This document shows, in pieces, positions 35,772 through 43,875 of a stretch of 54,388 bases of DNA (positions are counted from its first letter, which is position 1; the number at the start of each line of letters is the position of its first letter). The notes under the pieces were generated by a model. It searched no databases and was not told where the DNA came from. It saw nothing but the letters and a program-made list of their open reading frames with translations. This stretch comes from an uncultured Kiritimatiellota bacterium (GTDB taxonomy: Bacteria; Verrucomicrobiota; Kiritimatiellia; RFP12; UBA1067): positions 1-54,388 of the forward strand of contig CAKTUI010000016.1 of the NCBI GenBank assembly GCA_934621385.1. The letters run 5' to 3'. A program made the position numbers and the translations under genes.

Positions 35772-37597
35772 TCAAAAGCCGATTCGTCGTGGGGCGTTCT
35801 TCTTGAGCGAACTTTCCTTTTCAAGTTCGTTCAGGCGCGTCTCGTTGGAAACTGCACCACCAAGATAGTAGAGCGACTGCCTGACCGTGCGGAAGTCGCC
35901 CGGCGCAAGGCTGGGTATCCCCGCAAGCCGCATGGCATCCACGTCCGAAAGATGCGTCTTGAACATCCTCTCGAAGAAGAGACGCTTGCCCGCAGTATCC
36001 AGATAGTCGAACTGGAGCTTGAACGTAAAGCGCGCATGATGGCGGCGTCGAGGTTGTCCATGAAGTTTGTCGCCCCCACCATCACTCCCTTGAAATTCTC
36101 CATCTGGTAGAGAAGCTCGTTGACTTGCGTCACCTCCCAGCTGCGCTGCGCCCCGGAACGATCCTGTACAAGCCCATCAATCTCATCGAGAAAGAGAATG
36201 GCGTTGTCAGCTTCGGCTTCCGCGAAGGCATGCTTGATGTTCTGTTCCGTACCGCCCACCCACATGGAAAGAAGGTCACTCCCCATCTTTACGGACACCT
36301 TGGCGTTGAGCGTCTTACCGAGGTGCTTCACAAACTCTGTCTTTCCCGTTCCGGGCGGCCCCCATAGGAGGAGGTTCATGCGCGGGCGGTCGGGATCGTT
36401 CCCGTCCTCCTTGCTGTTCCGAAAAGCGCCCACCGCTTCGACAATCCTTTCGAGCGCGATGTCTCCCTTGATGTTGAGTCCTTCGAGGGAATAATCCTTA
36501 GCCGGCATGAGCGTATCGTTCTTTGCCTTGGCCTCCATCAATTCGCAATGTGGCTTCATCAGCTTGTCGATAAGTACGGCGACTTGCCCTTGCCTGGGGC
36601 GCATCCGCTTGACGTTCTCAAGCACCATCGCGATGCCGCCCGCATTGGTCTGGTATTTCTGCGCAAGTTGTTCTGACATCTCGTCCGGGATTAGACGTTC
36701 CAGCCGGAACTTCTTCACGCTGTTACGCCAAATTGACGAGCGCTGGCGAGTTCCAAGCTTCTCAAAGCGTATCGAATAATCGAATCTCCGCCTGACCGAA
36801 TCGTCCAACGCTCTTGCCGGTGCGTTGGATATCCAAATTGTCGGCAGTTTCGCCTCGTCGAGAATCGAGTTGATGACGCCTTTCTCTGACCCGGATGACC
36901 CCATACCGCCGAACATCGACGCGAAGAAGTCCATGCTTGTGCGAAGTAGCTGGTCTGCCTCATCGACAATCACCATGCTACGCTCTCTCGGCACCTGCTC
37001 ATTGCAAATGCGTATTCCGGCCATGCGGCTCTGCGGCGAGTTGCGTTCGCCGTCCCGGTCTCCTTGTCGAATCTCATAGAGATCAAGCGCGAGCTCCTTT
37101 GCAAGCGTCTTGGCAAAACTCGTCTTGCCCGTTCCCGGCTCTCCGTAGAAGAGGATGTTGACGCCGCGCTTGCCCGACTTGGCGGACGCTATCATACTCC
37201 GCAGAATTCCGCCATGCTCCTCTGCGAGCTTTCCGTAGTAGTCCCACGGCAGAGCATCATCCGTCGGTTGTTTTTTGTAGAACTGCCCCTCCAGCATGTT
37301 GTCATCTCCACCCTCAATATAAGCGCGTATTGCGCTGCCACGCTGGAAGTCAAAGTCACGGTCAAGGACATCATAGCGCATCAGACGGCCTTTTTGAGCC
37401 GTTGCCTTTATGACCGCGCTTACGGGACAGTCTATGGCCATAGCGTAGTACATTGCACGGTCGTTGCGCCCGTTTGTGCAGCCTGCGGGAAAGTCGTCAA
37501 AACAAGTCAGTTGCCTTACAACCGAGAAGAGAAGGATGGCTCGTTCTGTTGCGTCAAGCTTGAGAACGCGGCAGACCTCGGCGATCCGATCCTCCAT
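35772..37597 (-). CDS. Tandem AAA+ ATPase, frameshifted near the arginine finger
   Basis: A Cdc48/SpoVK-like protein with two AAA+ modules. First: Walker A GEPGTGKTSFAK near residue 152, Walker B MVIVDEADQLL near 210, then ISNAPARALDDSVRRRFDYS. Second: Walker A WGPPGTGKTEFV near 412, Walker B ILFLDEIDGLVQD near 468, then VGATNFMDNLDAAIMR. Exactly there, near 36,030, a one-base loss turns the expected MRRFTFKLQFDYL into a Ser/Arg-rich run; the other frame continues sensibly to 35,772 (FKTHLSDVDAMRLAG). I read it as one gene of about 608 residues with a shift that may be a sequencing error. It starts six bases after the 37,604 gene and probably remodels the other operon products. Confidence 0.8.
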
Positions 37598-37603
37598 CGG
37601 GTC

Positions 37604-38008
37604 TTATCTTTTGCACAGGCGGGATTTTCGCCGTTCCAGTTCATCACACCACTCGGCAAGCATCTCGCGACAACGCGCACGTTGCGGCTTGCCCATGTTC
37701 CAAAGGTCGCGAATAACGTCATCCGCACGACGTCTCACGCCGATATCGACAATCTTCCTCTTCTCACCGTCCTTGGAGGATTCGCAGTCCGTGCAGATGC
37801 CATCACATCGCCCCAGCTCCTCAAGAGAGAAATGCCGCTTGAGCATGGCCTTGGTCTCGTTACCGTCCGTGTTGTTGCTGTTGGCAAAGATGTCGAAGAA
37901 GTCGCAGTCATCCACATCCCTGTCCCAATTGCGCATGAAGTTTCGGAAGAACCGAAGTTCCTGCTTGAAGAGCCATCCTTCGCTCACGTTGTTTTTGAAT
38001 TTTCGCAT
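37604..38008 (-). CDS. First gene of the sigma-54-driven operon, unknown function
   Basis: A 134-residue protein. The start at 38,008 is fixed by AGGAG seven bases upstream and by the sigma-54 promoter that ends only 35 bases away; longer in-frame readings would start before the transcript. The protein is charged, with FKQELRFFRNFMRNWDRD, a Cys group (RCDGICTDCESS, about residue 70) and a basic helical C-terminus. The cysteines are too few to call a zinc finger. No family recognised. Confidence 0.7.
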   Translation of the reverse strand: MRKFKNNVSEGWLFKQELRFFRNFMRNWDRDVDDCDFFDIFANSNNTDGNETKAMLKRHFSLEELGRCDGICTDCESSKDGEKRKIVDIGVRRRADDVIRDLWNMGKPQRARCREMLAEWCDELERRKSRLCKR

Positions 38009-38042
38009 CGCTTTCTCCTGTTGCTCGTTGCGCCCACCATAT

Positions 38043-38058
38043 AGCAACAAGTGTGCCA
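38043..38058 (-). promoter_or_regulatory. Sigma-54 promoter of the polymerase operon
   Basis: On the minus strand TGGCAC-ACTTG-TTGCT matches the -24/-12 consensus at every defining base (TGGCAC, five bases, TTGCW). The predicted start near 38,032 leaves a 24-base leader with AGGAG before the ATG at 38,008. Transcription from it needs RpoN, which is not in this window, and an AAA+ activator such as the one at 47,801-49,495. Confidence 0.85.
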
Positions 38059-38070
38059 ATGCGATGACAT

Positions 38071-38102
38071 GGCAGAGACTCGCCATCGCCGCCATCTCTG
38101 CC
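38071..38102. other. Hairpin between the upstream motif and the sigma-54 promoter
   Basis: GGCAGAGA (38,071-38,078) pairs with TCTCTGCC (38,095-38,102) across a 16-base loop. It lies 13 bases upstream of the -24 box. The 43,237 promoter has a hairpin in the same relative place (43,258-43,292). It could insulate the promoter or shape the DNA loop. Another perfect short hairpin (38,150-38,165, ACACCG-CAAG-CGGTGT) lies downstream of the 38,259-38,936 gene. Confidence 0.45.
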
Positions 38103-38110
38103 GGTTAGTT

Positions 38111-38124
38111 TTTTATCAGGCGGT
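38111..38124. promoter_or_regulatory. Candidate activator-binding site for the sigma-54 promoter
   Basis: TTTTATCAGGCGGT begins 53 bases upstream of the -24 box. The same 14 bases occur at 43,305-43,318, 54 bases from the other sigma-54 promoter. In both cases the next bases are C/A then AG. Position near -80 fits a bacterial enhancer site. Confidence 0.65.
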
Positions 38125-38258
38125 CAGTTTATGAACTTACCCATAATGCACACCGCAAGCGGTGTTATCAAGAAACGACCTTCGGCCCTTCCGGCAGCCA
38201 GTAAACCATCTAGGCACTACATTGCGCAAATTGCGAAATGCAATACAAGACGTTTTTA

Positions 38259-38936
38259 TCACTTCGACCTGATCAAGTGCCGCCTGACGTCGTTCCAGCA
38301 GAGACCAATGGTATTGCACCGGCTTGGGTCTGCCCCCAGCCTCAGCAATTCACGCTCGATGCACGGACAGGCAAAGCCATCCCGTGCATTCTGGTCGTCC
38401 CGGTATGTGAGATACCAGAGAATGTTGTTGCCGCGCCAATCTACAAAGTCCACAAGCTCCCTTGCTTGTTCACACGAACACGGAATCACCTTCAAGGCAG
38501 CATAAACATCGGCATCCGAAAAGTGTGTGAATAGGAATATCAGCCTGTGCAATTCCGTCTGGGTATGCGGCGAGTGAAACGCGGTCTGAGGATCAAGCGT
38601 CATTGAAATTTCCTCCCAGTTGTTTAACCTGTTACCCACCATCCATCGCCGCATCGGCACGGCATCCGCGAATGCCTGCTGCACGACGGAATGCTCCATC
38701 ACAGGTCCTCTCAGCACCTCGTCAACTCCCCACCAGATGTGCGAATAGCGGACGGCATCCCACACGGCAACTTTGATTGTGTGTGGCAAATCCGCCGTCA
38801 TCACTTTTGCGAAGCAAGCAAGTGCCATCTCACCCGGCATCTTCTTGAACGCAAGTTTCACCTTCTGAGCAATCTCGACCGGATCGCCACAGGCCATTAG
38901 CGATTGCTGAAACACCGTGACATCGTTCCGTTCCAT
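38259..38936 (-). CDS. Ankyrin-like protein B
   Basis: A 225-residue protein preceded by GAAAGG. Its C-terminus (DWRGNNILWYLTYRD, then IERELLRLGADPSRCNTIG and WNDV) repeats the ankyrin-like pattern of the 33,725-34,909 protein. The N-terminal part (FQQSLMACGDPVEIAQKVKL) is helical and unrecognised. It lies on the upstream side of the sigma-54 promoter and probably belongs to the FtsK operon, so paralogous proteins sit at either side of that boundary. Confidence 0.65.
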   Translation of the reverse strand: MERNDVTVFQQSLMACGDPVEIAQKVKLAFKKMPGEMALACFAKVMTADLPHTIKVAVWDAVRYSHIWWGVDEVLRGPVMEHSVVQQAFADAVPMRRWMVGNRLNNWEEISMTLDPQTAFHSPHTQTELHRLIFLFTHFSDADVYAALKVIPCSCEQARELVDFVDWRGNNILWYLTYRDDQNARDGFACPCIERELLRLGADPSRCNTIGLCWNDVRRHLIRSK

Positions 38937-38949
38937 GTTCGATCCTTTC

Positions 38950-40281
38950 TCAAGTATCTTTAATAAGGATTTCGCGTGGCCCCTTGTCGTTCGCTGGACC
39001 GATTATGCCGCGCTCCTCAAGGAGTGTCATAACATGGGCTGCATCATTATATCCAATACTCAACTGTCGCTGGAGCCACGATGTCGAGGCCCGCCGTGTC
39101 GTACGGACTACACCCAATGCCCGTCCATACATCGACTCGTAATCTTCCTTTTCTGCGACAGCTAATGCAAGTCCAGCTACAACATGCCGTCCAGGATATC
39201 GCACAATTGCCGAATCGACAATACGTGTGACCGCCTCGTCTCGAATATAGGGGACTTGCAACCTGACAATCGCCCCATTGTCGTCTTTAAGCAAAGCATC
39301 GCCACCCCCAAGAAGTTCCTCCGCCCCGTATTCGTCTAAAAGCGTCATCGAATCTATCTGCTGGCAGACCCTAAATGCAATCCTACCCGGAATGTTTGCT
39401 TTCAGGCTACACGACGCGACTTTCGCGTCAGGTCGAGAAGTGGTTATTACAAGATGTACACCCGCCGACCTTCCTATCGCAGCAATCCGGCTTGCAGTCG
39501 ATCCAAAAACACCGTCAGCGCCAAGCATGAAATCGGAAAGTTCGTCAACCACAACAATAAGGTATGGCAAACTCGCCCCCTGATCTGTATTCTTGAAGTC
39601 CGCAATGTTTCGGCATCCTTTCTCGCCAAACAACGCCAGCCGTCTATCCATTTCGGCTTCGACATATTTCAACATCGTTATACCCTGTTCTGGCTCGTGG
39701 ACAATAGGCGAATACAGATGCGGCAACTTCGCATACCCCATGAACTCCACCCGTTTAGGGTCCATTAAGACGAATCGCACTTGTTCAGGCGAACGGTTCT
39801 GCACGAGCGAGCAGACTAGAGAATGCAAGAACACAGACTTGCCGGATCCCGTAAGCCCTCCTATCAGCAGATGCGGCATACGCGCAAGATCACGGGTGAT
39901 AGTTTCACCATTCGGCATCACTCCAAATATGACCGGTAAAGCCATATCTTCTGCCTGGGTATTGCCACAGAACACGTCGAACATTACATCATGGTACGAC
40001 ACATCCTTCCATCGCTCAAATGGCAACCCCGCCTCAACAAATGCAATCCCGTTATCCGATTCCACCACCCGAATAGACTCGCCACCAATTTCCTTAAGAA
40101 CTGTGGACTTGTTTTCACGCAACAACTTGATGTCGCTGGATGACATTTTGACGGTTACTTGTGTAAATCGTCCGTTCTGTCCAGATGACACGACTTGGAC
40201 AAAGACATCATTTAATGCCAACGCCGCCTGTAGTTTTGTCGCTACATCTCCAAACCGTTGTTTTGTCTCGTTGAAATTCAT
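38950..40281 (-). CDS. Soluble FtsK/SpoIIIE-type DNA translocase
   Basis: This 443-residue ATPase pumps double-stranded DNA. It lacks the membrane domain and has the beta and gamma parts: PHLLIGGLTGSGKSVFLHSL (Walker A near residue 145), VRFVLMDPKRVEF, YLIVVVDELSDFM (Walker B near 245), HLVITTSRPDAKV, and a C-terminal winged helix (RASTSWLQRQLSIGYNDA) of the type that reads KOPS-like sites. Start 40,281 follows AAAGGTAGG; the longer reading to 40,383 overlaps the upstream gene. A soluble FtsK of this kind is typical of plasmids, conjugative elements and some phages. Confidence 0.9.
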   Translation of the reverse strand: MNFNETKQRFGDVATKLQAALALNDVFVQVVSSGQNGRFTQVTVKMSSSDIKLLRENKSTVLKEIGGESIRVVESDNGIAFVEAGLPFERWKDVSYHDVMFDVFCGNTQAEDMALPVIFGVMPNGETITRDLARMPHLLIGGLTGSGKSVFLHSLVCSLVQNRSPEQVRFVLMDPKRVEFMGYAKLPHLYSPIVHEPEQGITMLKYVEAEMDRRLALFGEKGCRNIADFKNTDQGASLPYLIVVVDELSDFMLGADGVFGSTASRIAAIGRSAGVHLVITTSRPDAKVASCSLKANIPGRIAFRVCQQIDSMTLLDEYGAEELLGGGDALLKDDNGAIVRLQVPYIRDEAVTRIVDSAIVRYPGRHVVAGLALAVAEKEDYESMYGRALGVVRTTRRASTSWLQRQLSIGYNDAAHVMTLLEERGIIGPANDKGPREILIKDT

Positions 40282-40301
40282 TTTTAACCTACCTTTCGGC
40301 T

Positions 40302-40502
40302 TTACGCAAGTTCCACCCAGCGAACATAGCCTCGACAGTTGCCCTTGGAACAGGCGCCTGGCCTGCGGTAATTCATGTTGCACGGTGTACCGAGCGCACG
40401 GTTCTCGTTCTTCACCTTCCCACGCCTTGGATCATATCGCCGCTCGCCATGCCAGCTCTGGCATGTGCAGCAGTATTCGCTTGTTGCATTCGTCTCTGTC
40501 AT
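40302..40502 (-). CDS. Small Cys-rich protein, probable zinc binder
   Basis: A 66-residue protein (start 40,502 after AAAGGAG). It has seven cysteines and a histidine in EYCCTCQSWHGERRYD, then PCNMNY, CSKGNCRGYVRW. CxxC-like pairs separated by a basic middle suggest a small zinc ribbon. It is 20 bases upstream of the FtsK gene in the same operon. No family recognised. Confidence 0.65.
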   Translation of the reverse strand: MTETNATSEYCCTCQSWHGERRYDPRRGKVKNENRALGTPCNMNYRRPGACSKGNCRGYVRWVELA

Positions 40503-40665
40503 CTCTTTTCTCCTTTGAGTGTCTCCCAATCTCCCAGAAGGAGGACTTTGAGTCCATCTCAAGATTTCTATTAGACAATGGCGTTTCACCCGATGCAGCC
40601 AACTGTCTTGATCTCACTTATTCCTCTATGCGAAAGGCGCAAATTGTTCTGTCAAAGATTGCCGA

Positions 40666-41001
40666 CTAAATCCGTCCGTTGATGCTCGTTTGCCCTACTG
40701 ACAAAGTCATGCCAGATTGCGTGGCATTTGCTTTCATGGCATCACACTCAATCCGGGCGATTTCCCTTGCTTGGGATTCCTTTACGGCATAGATTTCCAA
40801 CACATCCAAAAGGCACATATCGAGCCGCCCCGCCTTGTCAAACACATCAACATGAGCACATATCTCATACATGCGCAAGCCTGCCTTACCTTCGTTGACT
40901 CTACGCCGTTGGAAGATAGGCATCGGTGAAAGTTTGTTGTTGTGCGGCCATTTACCTCCGCACAATCTCTTCATATCGCACAAATAGCCTTCATAATTCA
41001 T
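40666..41001 (-). CDS. Small hypothetical protein
   Basis: A 111-residue protein with an excellent AGGAGG site five bases before the ATG at 41,001. No export signal. The sequence has a Cys/Trp-containing start (GYLCDMKRLCGGKWPHNN), a strand-like middle (RMYEICAHVDVFDKAGR) and a helical stretch (QAREIARIECDAMKANA). No family recognised. The 164-base spacer upstream (41,002-41,165) shows no promoter I can support. Confidence 0.55.
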   Translation of the reverse strand: MNYEGYLCDMKRLCGGKWPHNNKLSPMPIFQRRRVNEGKAGLRMYEICAHVDVFDKAGRLDMCLLDVLEIYAVKESQAREIARIECDAMKANATQSGMTLSVGQTSINGRI

Positions 41002-41165
41002 CACAACCTCCTGTCGATTTAATCATGGTAGCCGGAACCGTCGCCGATTTCGCCAATGTACATTCCGGGACGCAATCGCAGCTGTTCAAGCCACGAAAGC
41101 GTCACGAAACACGCCATTTCCTCGCCCTCCATCGATTACTTCTTTACCACCTGGTCAAATTGCAA

Positions 41166-41735
41166 TCATTCACACCGTGTGCTTGGTGCTATGGAATGTC
41201 TCGCCAAAACGACATCAATTGCCCCAATCGCATAGCAGGCGATTTCGTATTCGTTGTAGACGAAATGCCAGCCGTCTGCCGCGAGGTAGAAGTTCTCTAT
41301 CGGCCTTACGGACGATTGGATATTCTCTTCCCCGATTTTCGCAATAACCGCCGTGCGAAGATCCGACTCGAGAGCCGCAAGGCCATCATTACCAAACACA
41401 TCATTCAGCGTCAACTGCCTGCCTGTCTCTCGGTCAAGCGTTCCGACGGACACCTTTGAGCCGCCATGCGCACCGCCATGATAAGAGTACTCTTCAATCC
41501 TATAGCTCAGATACCTATCGCTCTGGTAGACCATTTCCCGCTTGCACCGCTCTTCTCTGTCGGTCAGCGTATTGCCAATGAAGAAGCCTGCGTCTTTCTT
41601 CGCATCGGCGATTATCCCCTGCAAATACTCCACATACTTCTCCTTCTCGCCCTTGTGCACATCTTGTTCTACAACTCCGCACCCAACCAGCGCCAGCAAG
41701 ACGCAAAGCACAGGCAGTCTTGTCGTATCTGTCAT
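41166..41735 (-). CDS. Lipoprotein with a DUF3298/RsiV-like domain
   Basis: A 189-residue protein with a lipoprotein signal (VLCVLLALVGC, Cys near residue 19), so it is predicted to be anchored in the envelope. The mature part contains SYRIEEYSYHGGAHGGS, then LDRETGRQLTLNDVF, the hallmark of DUF3298 found in the anti-sigma factor RsiV and related proteins, some of which bind lysozyme. Here there is no transmembrane helix or anti-sigma domain, so a periplasmic binding or inhibitor role is more likely. It follows the DnaB-like gene by 16 bases. Confidence 0.8.
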   Translation of the reverse strand: MTDTTRLPVLCVLLALVGCGVVEQDVHKGEKEKYVEYLQGIIADAKKDAGFFIGNTLTDREERCKREMVYQSDRYLSYRIEEYSYHGGAHGGSKVSVGTLDRETGRQLTLNDVFGNDGLAALESDLRTAVIAKIGEENIQSSVRPIENFYLAADGWHFVYNEYEIACYAIGAIDVVLARHSIAPSTRCE

Positions 41736-41751
41736 GTTAATCTTCCCTCTT

Positions 41752-42618
41752 TTAAATTATATTGCCAAAGCGCATGAACTCGCGAGAGAAAGTCATATTG
41801 AATTGTCCTGTCTCACCATGACGATTCTTCACGACATTAAGGATAGCAAGATTCTCATTTGCGGCCCCGTCGCCAGATTCGCAATATGAAGATGGTCGAT
41901 GCAACAGCAACACCACATCCGCACTTTCCTCTATCGCTGCGGCATCCCGTAAATCAGATAGTTTTGGCTCATTATACTGTTTCGGCTCACCCTCTTTGAC
42001 AATGCGTTTTGGCAACTGTACAAGTACAACGACTGGGACCATTAGCTCCTTCGCCATCGTCTTGATTCTGTTCGAAATATCTGCCATCTCCTCCAGCCGC
42101 CCCTGTTTCGCAGCAGCCTTGCCCTCGTATAGTTGGAGGTAGTCAATAACTACGAGTTCAATTCCTTTCTCGCCTTTCGCGCGGACAGCATCTTGATACA
42201 GATCGTCTATGTCCGGCACTGGCGTGTCAACCACGTACAACAATGCTTGCTTCAATACTTCCGCGCCGTGTGAGATTGCGACTTCCACTGTTGTCTTTTC
42301 CGCCTCATCTATAATGTCTCGCTCAAGATGCCAGGCATTGACGTGTGCCCGGCTGTAAAGCATCCGTCTGGCAATTGACGCAGACGGCATCTTAAGCGAA
42401 AAGTACAACACCGCATGCTTTGCTTCATTTCTGCCGGCAAACGGGACTCCGTTGATATCACGGCCTAAGGAAAGGCACTCCGCGATATTCATGGCAAGCG
42501 CAGTCTTGCCAACCGATGGACGAGACGCAATAACCACCACCTCGCCTTTTCTCAATCCACCCAATTTCTCATCAATCTCCTTGAAACCGGTCGGCAATCC
42601 TACAATTTCTTTTGTCAT
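41752..42618 (-). CDS. DnaB-like replicative helicase, C-terminal domain only
   Basis: A 288-residue RecA-fold ATPase. Landmarks are LPTGFKEIDEKLGGLRKGEVV, Walker A ASRPSVGKTALAMNIAE near residue 35, Walker B LVVIDYLQLYEG near 155, then ISNRIKTMAKELMVPVVVLV and the arginine-finger region. These match the DnaB helicase core. The N-terminal primase-binding domain of full DnaB (about 150 residues) is absent; the ATG at 42,618 with AAAGGA is a proper start. It may be an element-borne helicase or a RadA/KaiC-like relative. Confidence 0.88.
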   Translation of the reverse strand: MTKEIVGLPTGFKEIDEKLGGLRKGEVVVIASRPSVGKTALAMNIAECLSLGRDINGVPFAGRNEAKHAVLYFSLKMPSASIARRMLYSRAHVNAWHLERDIIDEAEKTTVEVAISHGAEVLKQALLYVVDTPVPDIDDLYQDAVRAKGEKGIELVVIDYLQLYEGKAAAKQGRLEEMADISNRIKTMAKELMVPVVVLVQLPKRIVKEGEPKQYNEPKLSDLRDAAAIEESADVVLLLHRPSSYCESGDGAANENLAILNVVKNRHGETGQFNMTFSREFMRFGNII

Positions 42619-42658
42619 GATATTTCCTTTTCTTCTTGTCAGTGTGCCAACACAAGAT

Positions 42659-43204
42659 TCATTTGCTTACAGTGGAAGCGTCCGCATGTTTACGGACCAT
42701 TTCGGCAATCCGTGAAATACCCAACGCGAAATGATACCGGTGTTCAAATCCGACCCATGGTTTGGGGCGGCCTAACTCCCGACCTGCAGCATCAACCGCC
42801 ACAACAGAATGATCTGGTTTGCAAAAGAAGTACCAGCGGTCTGATGCAATTTCGCATATTCCAAGCTCAGACTTCAACCGTCTAGACACAACGTTGCCTT
42901 CAGCGTTGAAAAAAAGCCATTCACGACCTTTCTTGCCAAGAAAACCATCGCGGACAAAGCCAACGCACGGACATTCAGAAATAATGGTTGTGTCTTCGGC
43001 ATTCTGGTATCTGATCGTTATTTGGTATATCACCTTAGATACCATACCAACATTCTCTTTCTCGAGGTACCGAGCGGGATAGTGTACACCATACCGTGTG
43101 CCTCTACTGACATGCTCAATAACCTTCCCCTCCGTGGTAGCTTTCGCTGCCATTTCAGTTCCTTCTTCGCACCTTGAGTTTTTGTTTTCGCTTTCTTTTG
43201 CCAT
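42659..43204 (-). CDS. Orphan gene under sigma-54 control
   Basis: A 181-residue protein with no family I recognise. Start 43,204 (MAKESENKN) follows AAAGGA and lies inside the transcript expected from the 43,237-43,251 promoter; longer readings would begin upstream of it. After a short charged N-terminus, the protein is beta-rich (SKVIYQITIRYQNAEDTTII, then WLFFNAEGNVVSRRLK, WYFFCKPDHSVVAVDAAG), as in small beta-barrel or WYL-like folds. It shares its predicted regulator with the polymerase operon, which suggests a linked task. Confidence 0.65.
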   Translation of the reverse strand: MAKESENKNSRCEEGTEMAAKATTEGKVIEHVSRGTRYGVHYPARYLEKENVGMVSKVIYQITIRYQNAEDTTIISECPCVGFVRDGFLGKKGREWLFFNAEGNVVSRRLKSELGICEIASDRWYFFCKPDHSVVAVDAAGRELGRPKPWVGFEHRYHFALGISRIAEMVRKHADASTVSK

Positions 43205-43236
43205 GATTGCATTCCTTTCTTCTTGCCTATCCAATT

Positions 43237-43251
43237 GCAATCTCCGTGCCA
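43237..43251 (-). promoter_or_regulatory. Sigma-54 promoter of the 42,659-43,204 gene
   Basis: On the minus strand TGGCAC-GGAGA-TTGCA matches the -24/-12 consensus fully. The transcription start should fall near 43,225, giving a roughly 21-base leader with AAAGGA before the ATG. Confidence 0.85.
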
Positions 43252-43257
43252 ACGACA

Positions 43258-43292
43258 AAGGGGCCGGGAAACACATGGTTTTCCGGCCCCTT
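43258..43292 (-). terminator. Strong hairpin terminator after the PLD gene
   Basis: AAGGGGCCGG (43,258-43,267) pairs perfectly with CCGGCCCCTT (43,283-43,292) across a 15-base loop; on the minus strand the stem ends in CCTTTGTCG. It ends PLD/GmrSD-operon transcripts and lies between the upstream motif and the sigma-54 promoter. Confidence 0.7.
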
Positions 43293-43304
43293 ACCATTCA
43301 GACT

Positions 43305-43318
43305 TTTATCAGGCGGTA
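43305..43318. promoter_or_regulatory. Candidate activator-binding site for the second sigma-54 promoter
   Basis: TTTTATCAGGCGGT, identical to 38,111-38,124, begins 54 bases upstream of the -24 box. I see no third copy of this 14-mer in the window. Confidence 0.65.
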
Positions 43319-43331
43319 AGAATGTGACCGG

Positions 43332-43850
43332 TTACACAACGGGATCGGTACAATGTTCTCGCCGTCCGCAATCGCGGCAGAACGCGCCTCGCCAGACAGA
43401 GTCGAACTGCTCGACGAGCGGATTGACGAGGGCGGGATCGTCGGTGAGAATGCCGTTCTCAAAGTTGCGCTTGCGTTCGGACTTCGCACCCATGCCTGCA
43501 CCGGTGAGGTTCGCCGATCCGAAATACGCCTTCCGCCCATCTACGATGATGCACTTGAAATGGACACGCGGACAAAGCACCCGTTCCATCGCCGTCCAAA
43601 GCGTTGGATAGCGGTCGAAGTCATCCCGCCAGTTCGGGCCTGGGTCTTTCGCATGGATGAGCCGCACCTCGATCCCGCGCTTCACCATCCCGTCCAGCAC
43701 CTCCAAGAACGGCACCATATCCCGCCCGCAGGAATCAACGTACATATCCTTGATATCTGCGGTCGCGATCCACAGCCACTCCCTCGCCTGCGGTACGAGA
43801 TTGCAGATGACGGACTCGTAGATGGAACGGTTAGAGAGGAATGTGGTCAT
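43332..43850 (-). CDS. Phospholipase D-like nuclease with a single HKD motif
   Basis: A 172-residue protein with the PLD motif VHFKCIIVDGRKAYFGSANL near residue 97 and TGAG after it: H-x-K, then the conserved G-S-x-N. One HKD motif means it should act as a homodimer, like the Nuc or BfiI nucleases. The C-terminus has a Cys group (CRDCGRREHC) that may bind zinc. The ATG has no good ribosome-binding site. It lies 25 bases after the GmrSD-like gene, so it may be a second nuclease of that operon. Confidence 0.85.
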   Translation of the reverse strand: MTTFLSNRSIYESVICNLVPQAREWLWIATADIKDMYVDSCGRDMVPFLEVLDGMVKRGIEVRLIHAKDPGPNWRDDFDRYPTLWTAMERVLCPRVHFKCIIVDGRKAYFGSANLTGAGMGAKSERKRNFENGILTDDPALVNPLVEQFDSVWRGAFCRDCGRREHCTDPVV

Positions 43851-43875
43851 TTACAAGTACAAAACAATCCTATGT

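Noticed and set aside
42635..42655. A further sigma-54 promoter before the DnaB-like gene
   Set aside because: TGGCAC is present on the minus strand, but the bases five further on are CAAGA, so the essential -12 GC is missing and there is no upstream motif at the usual distance.
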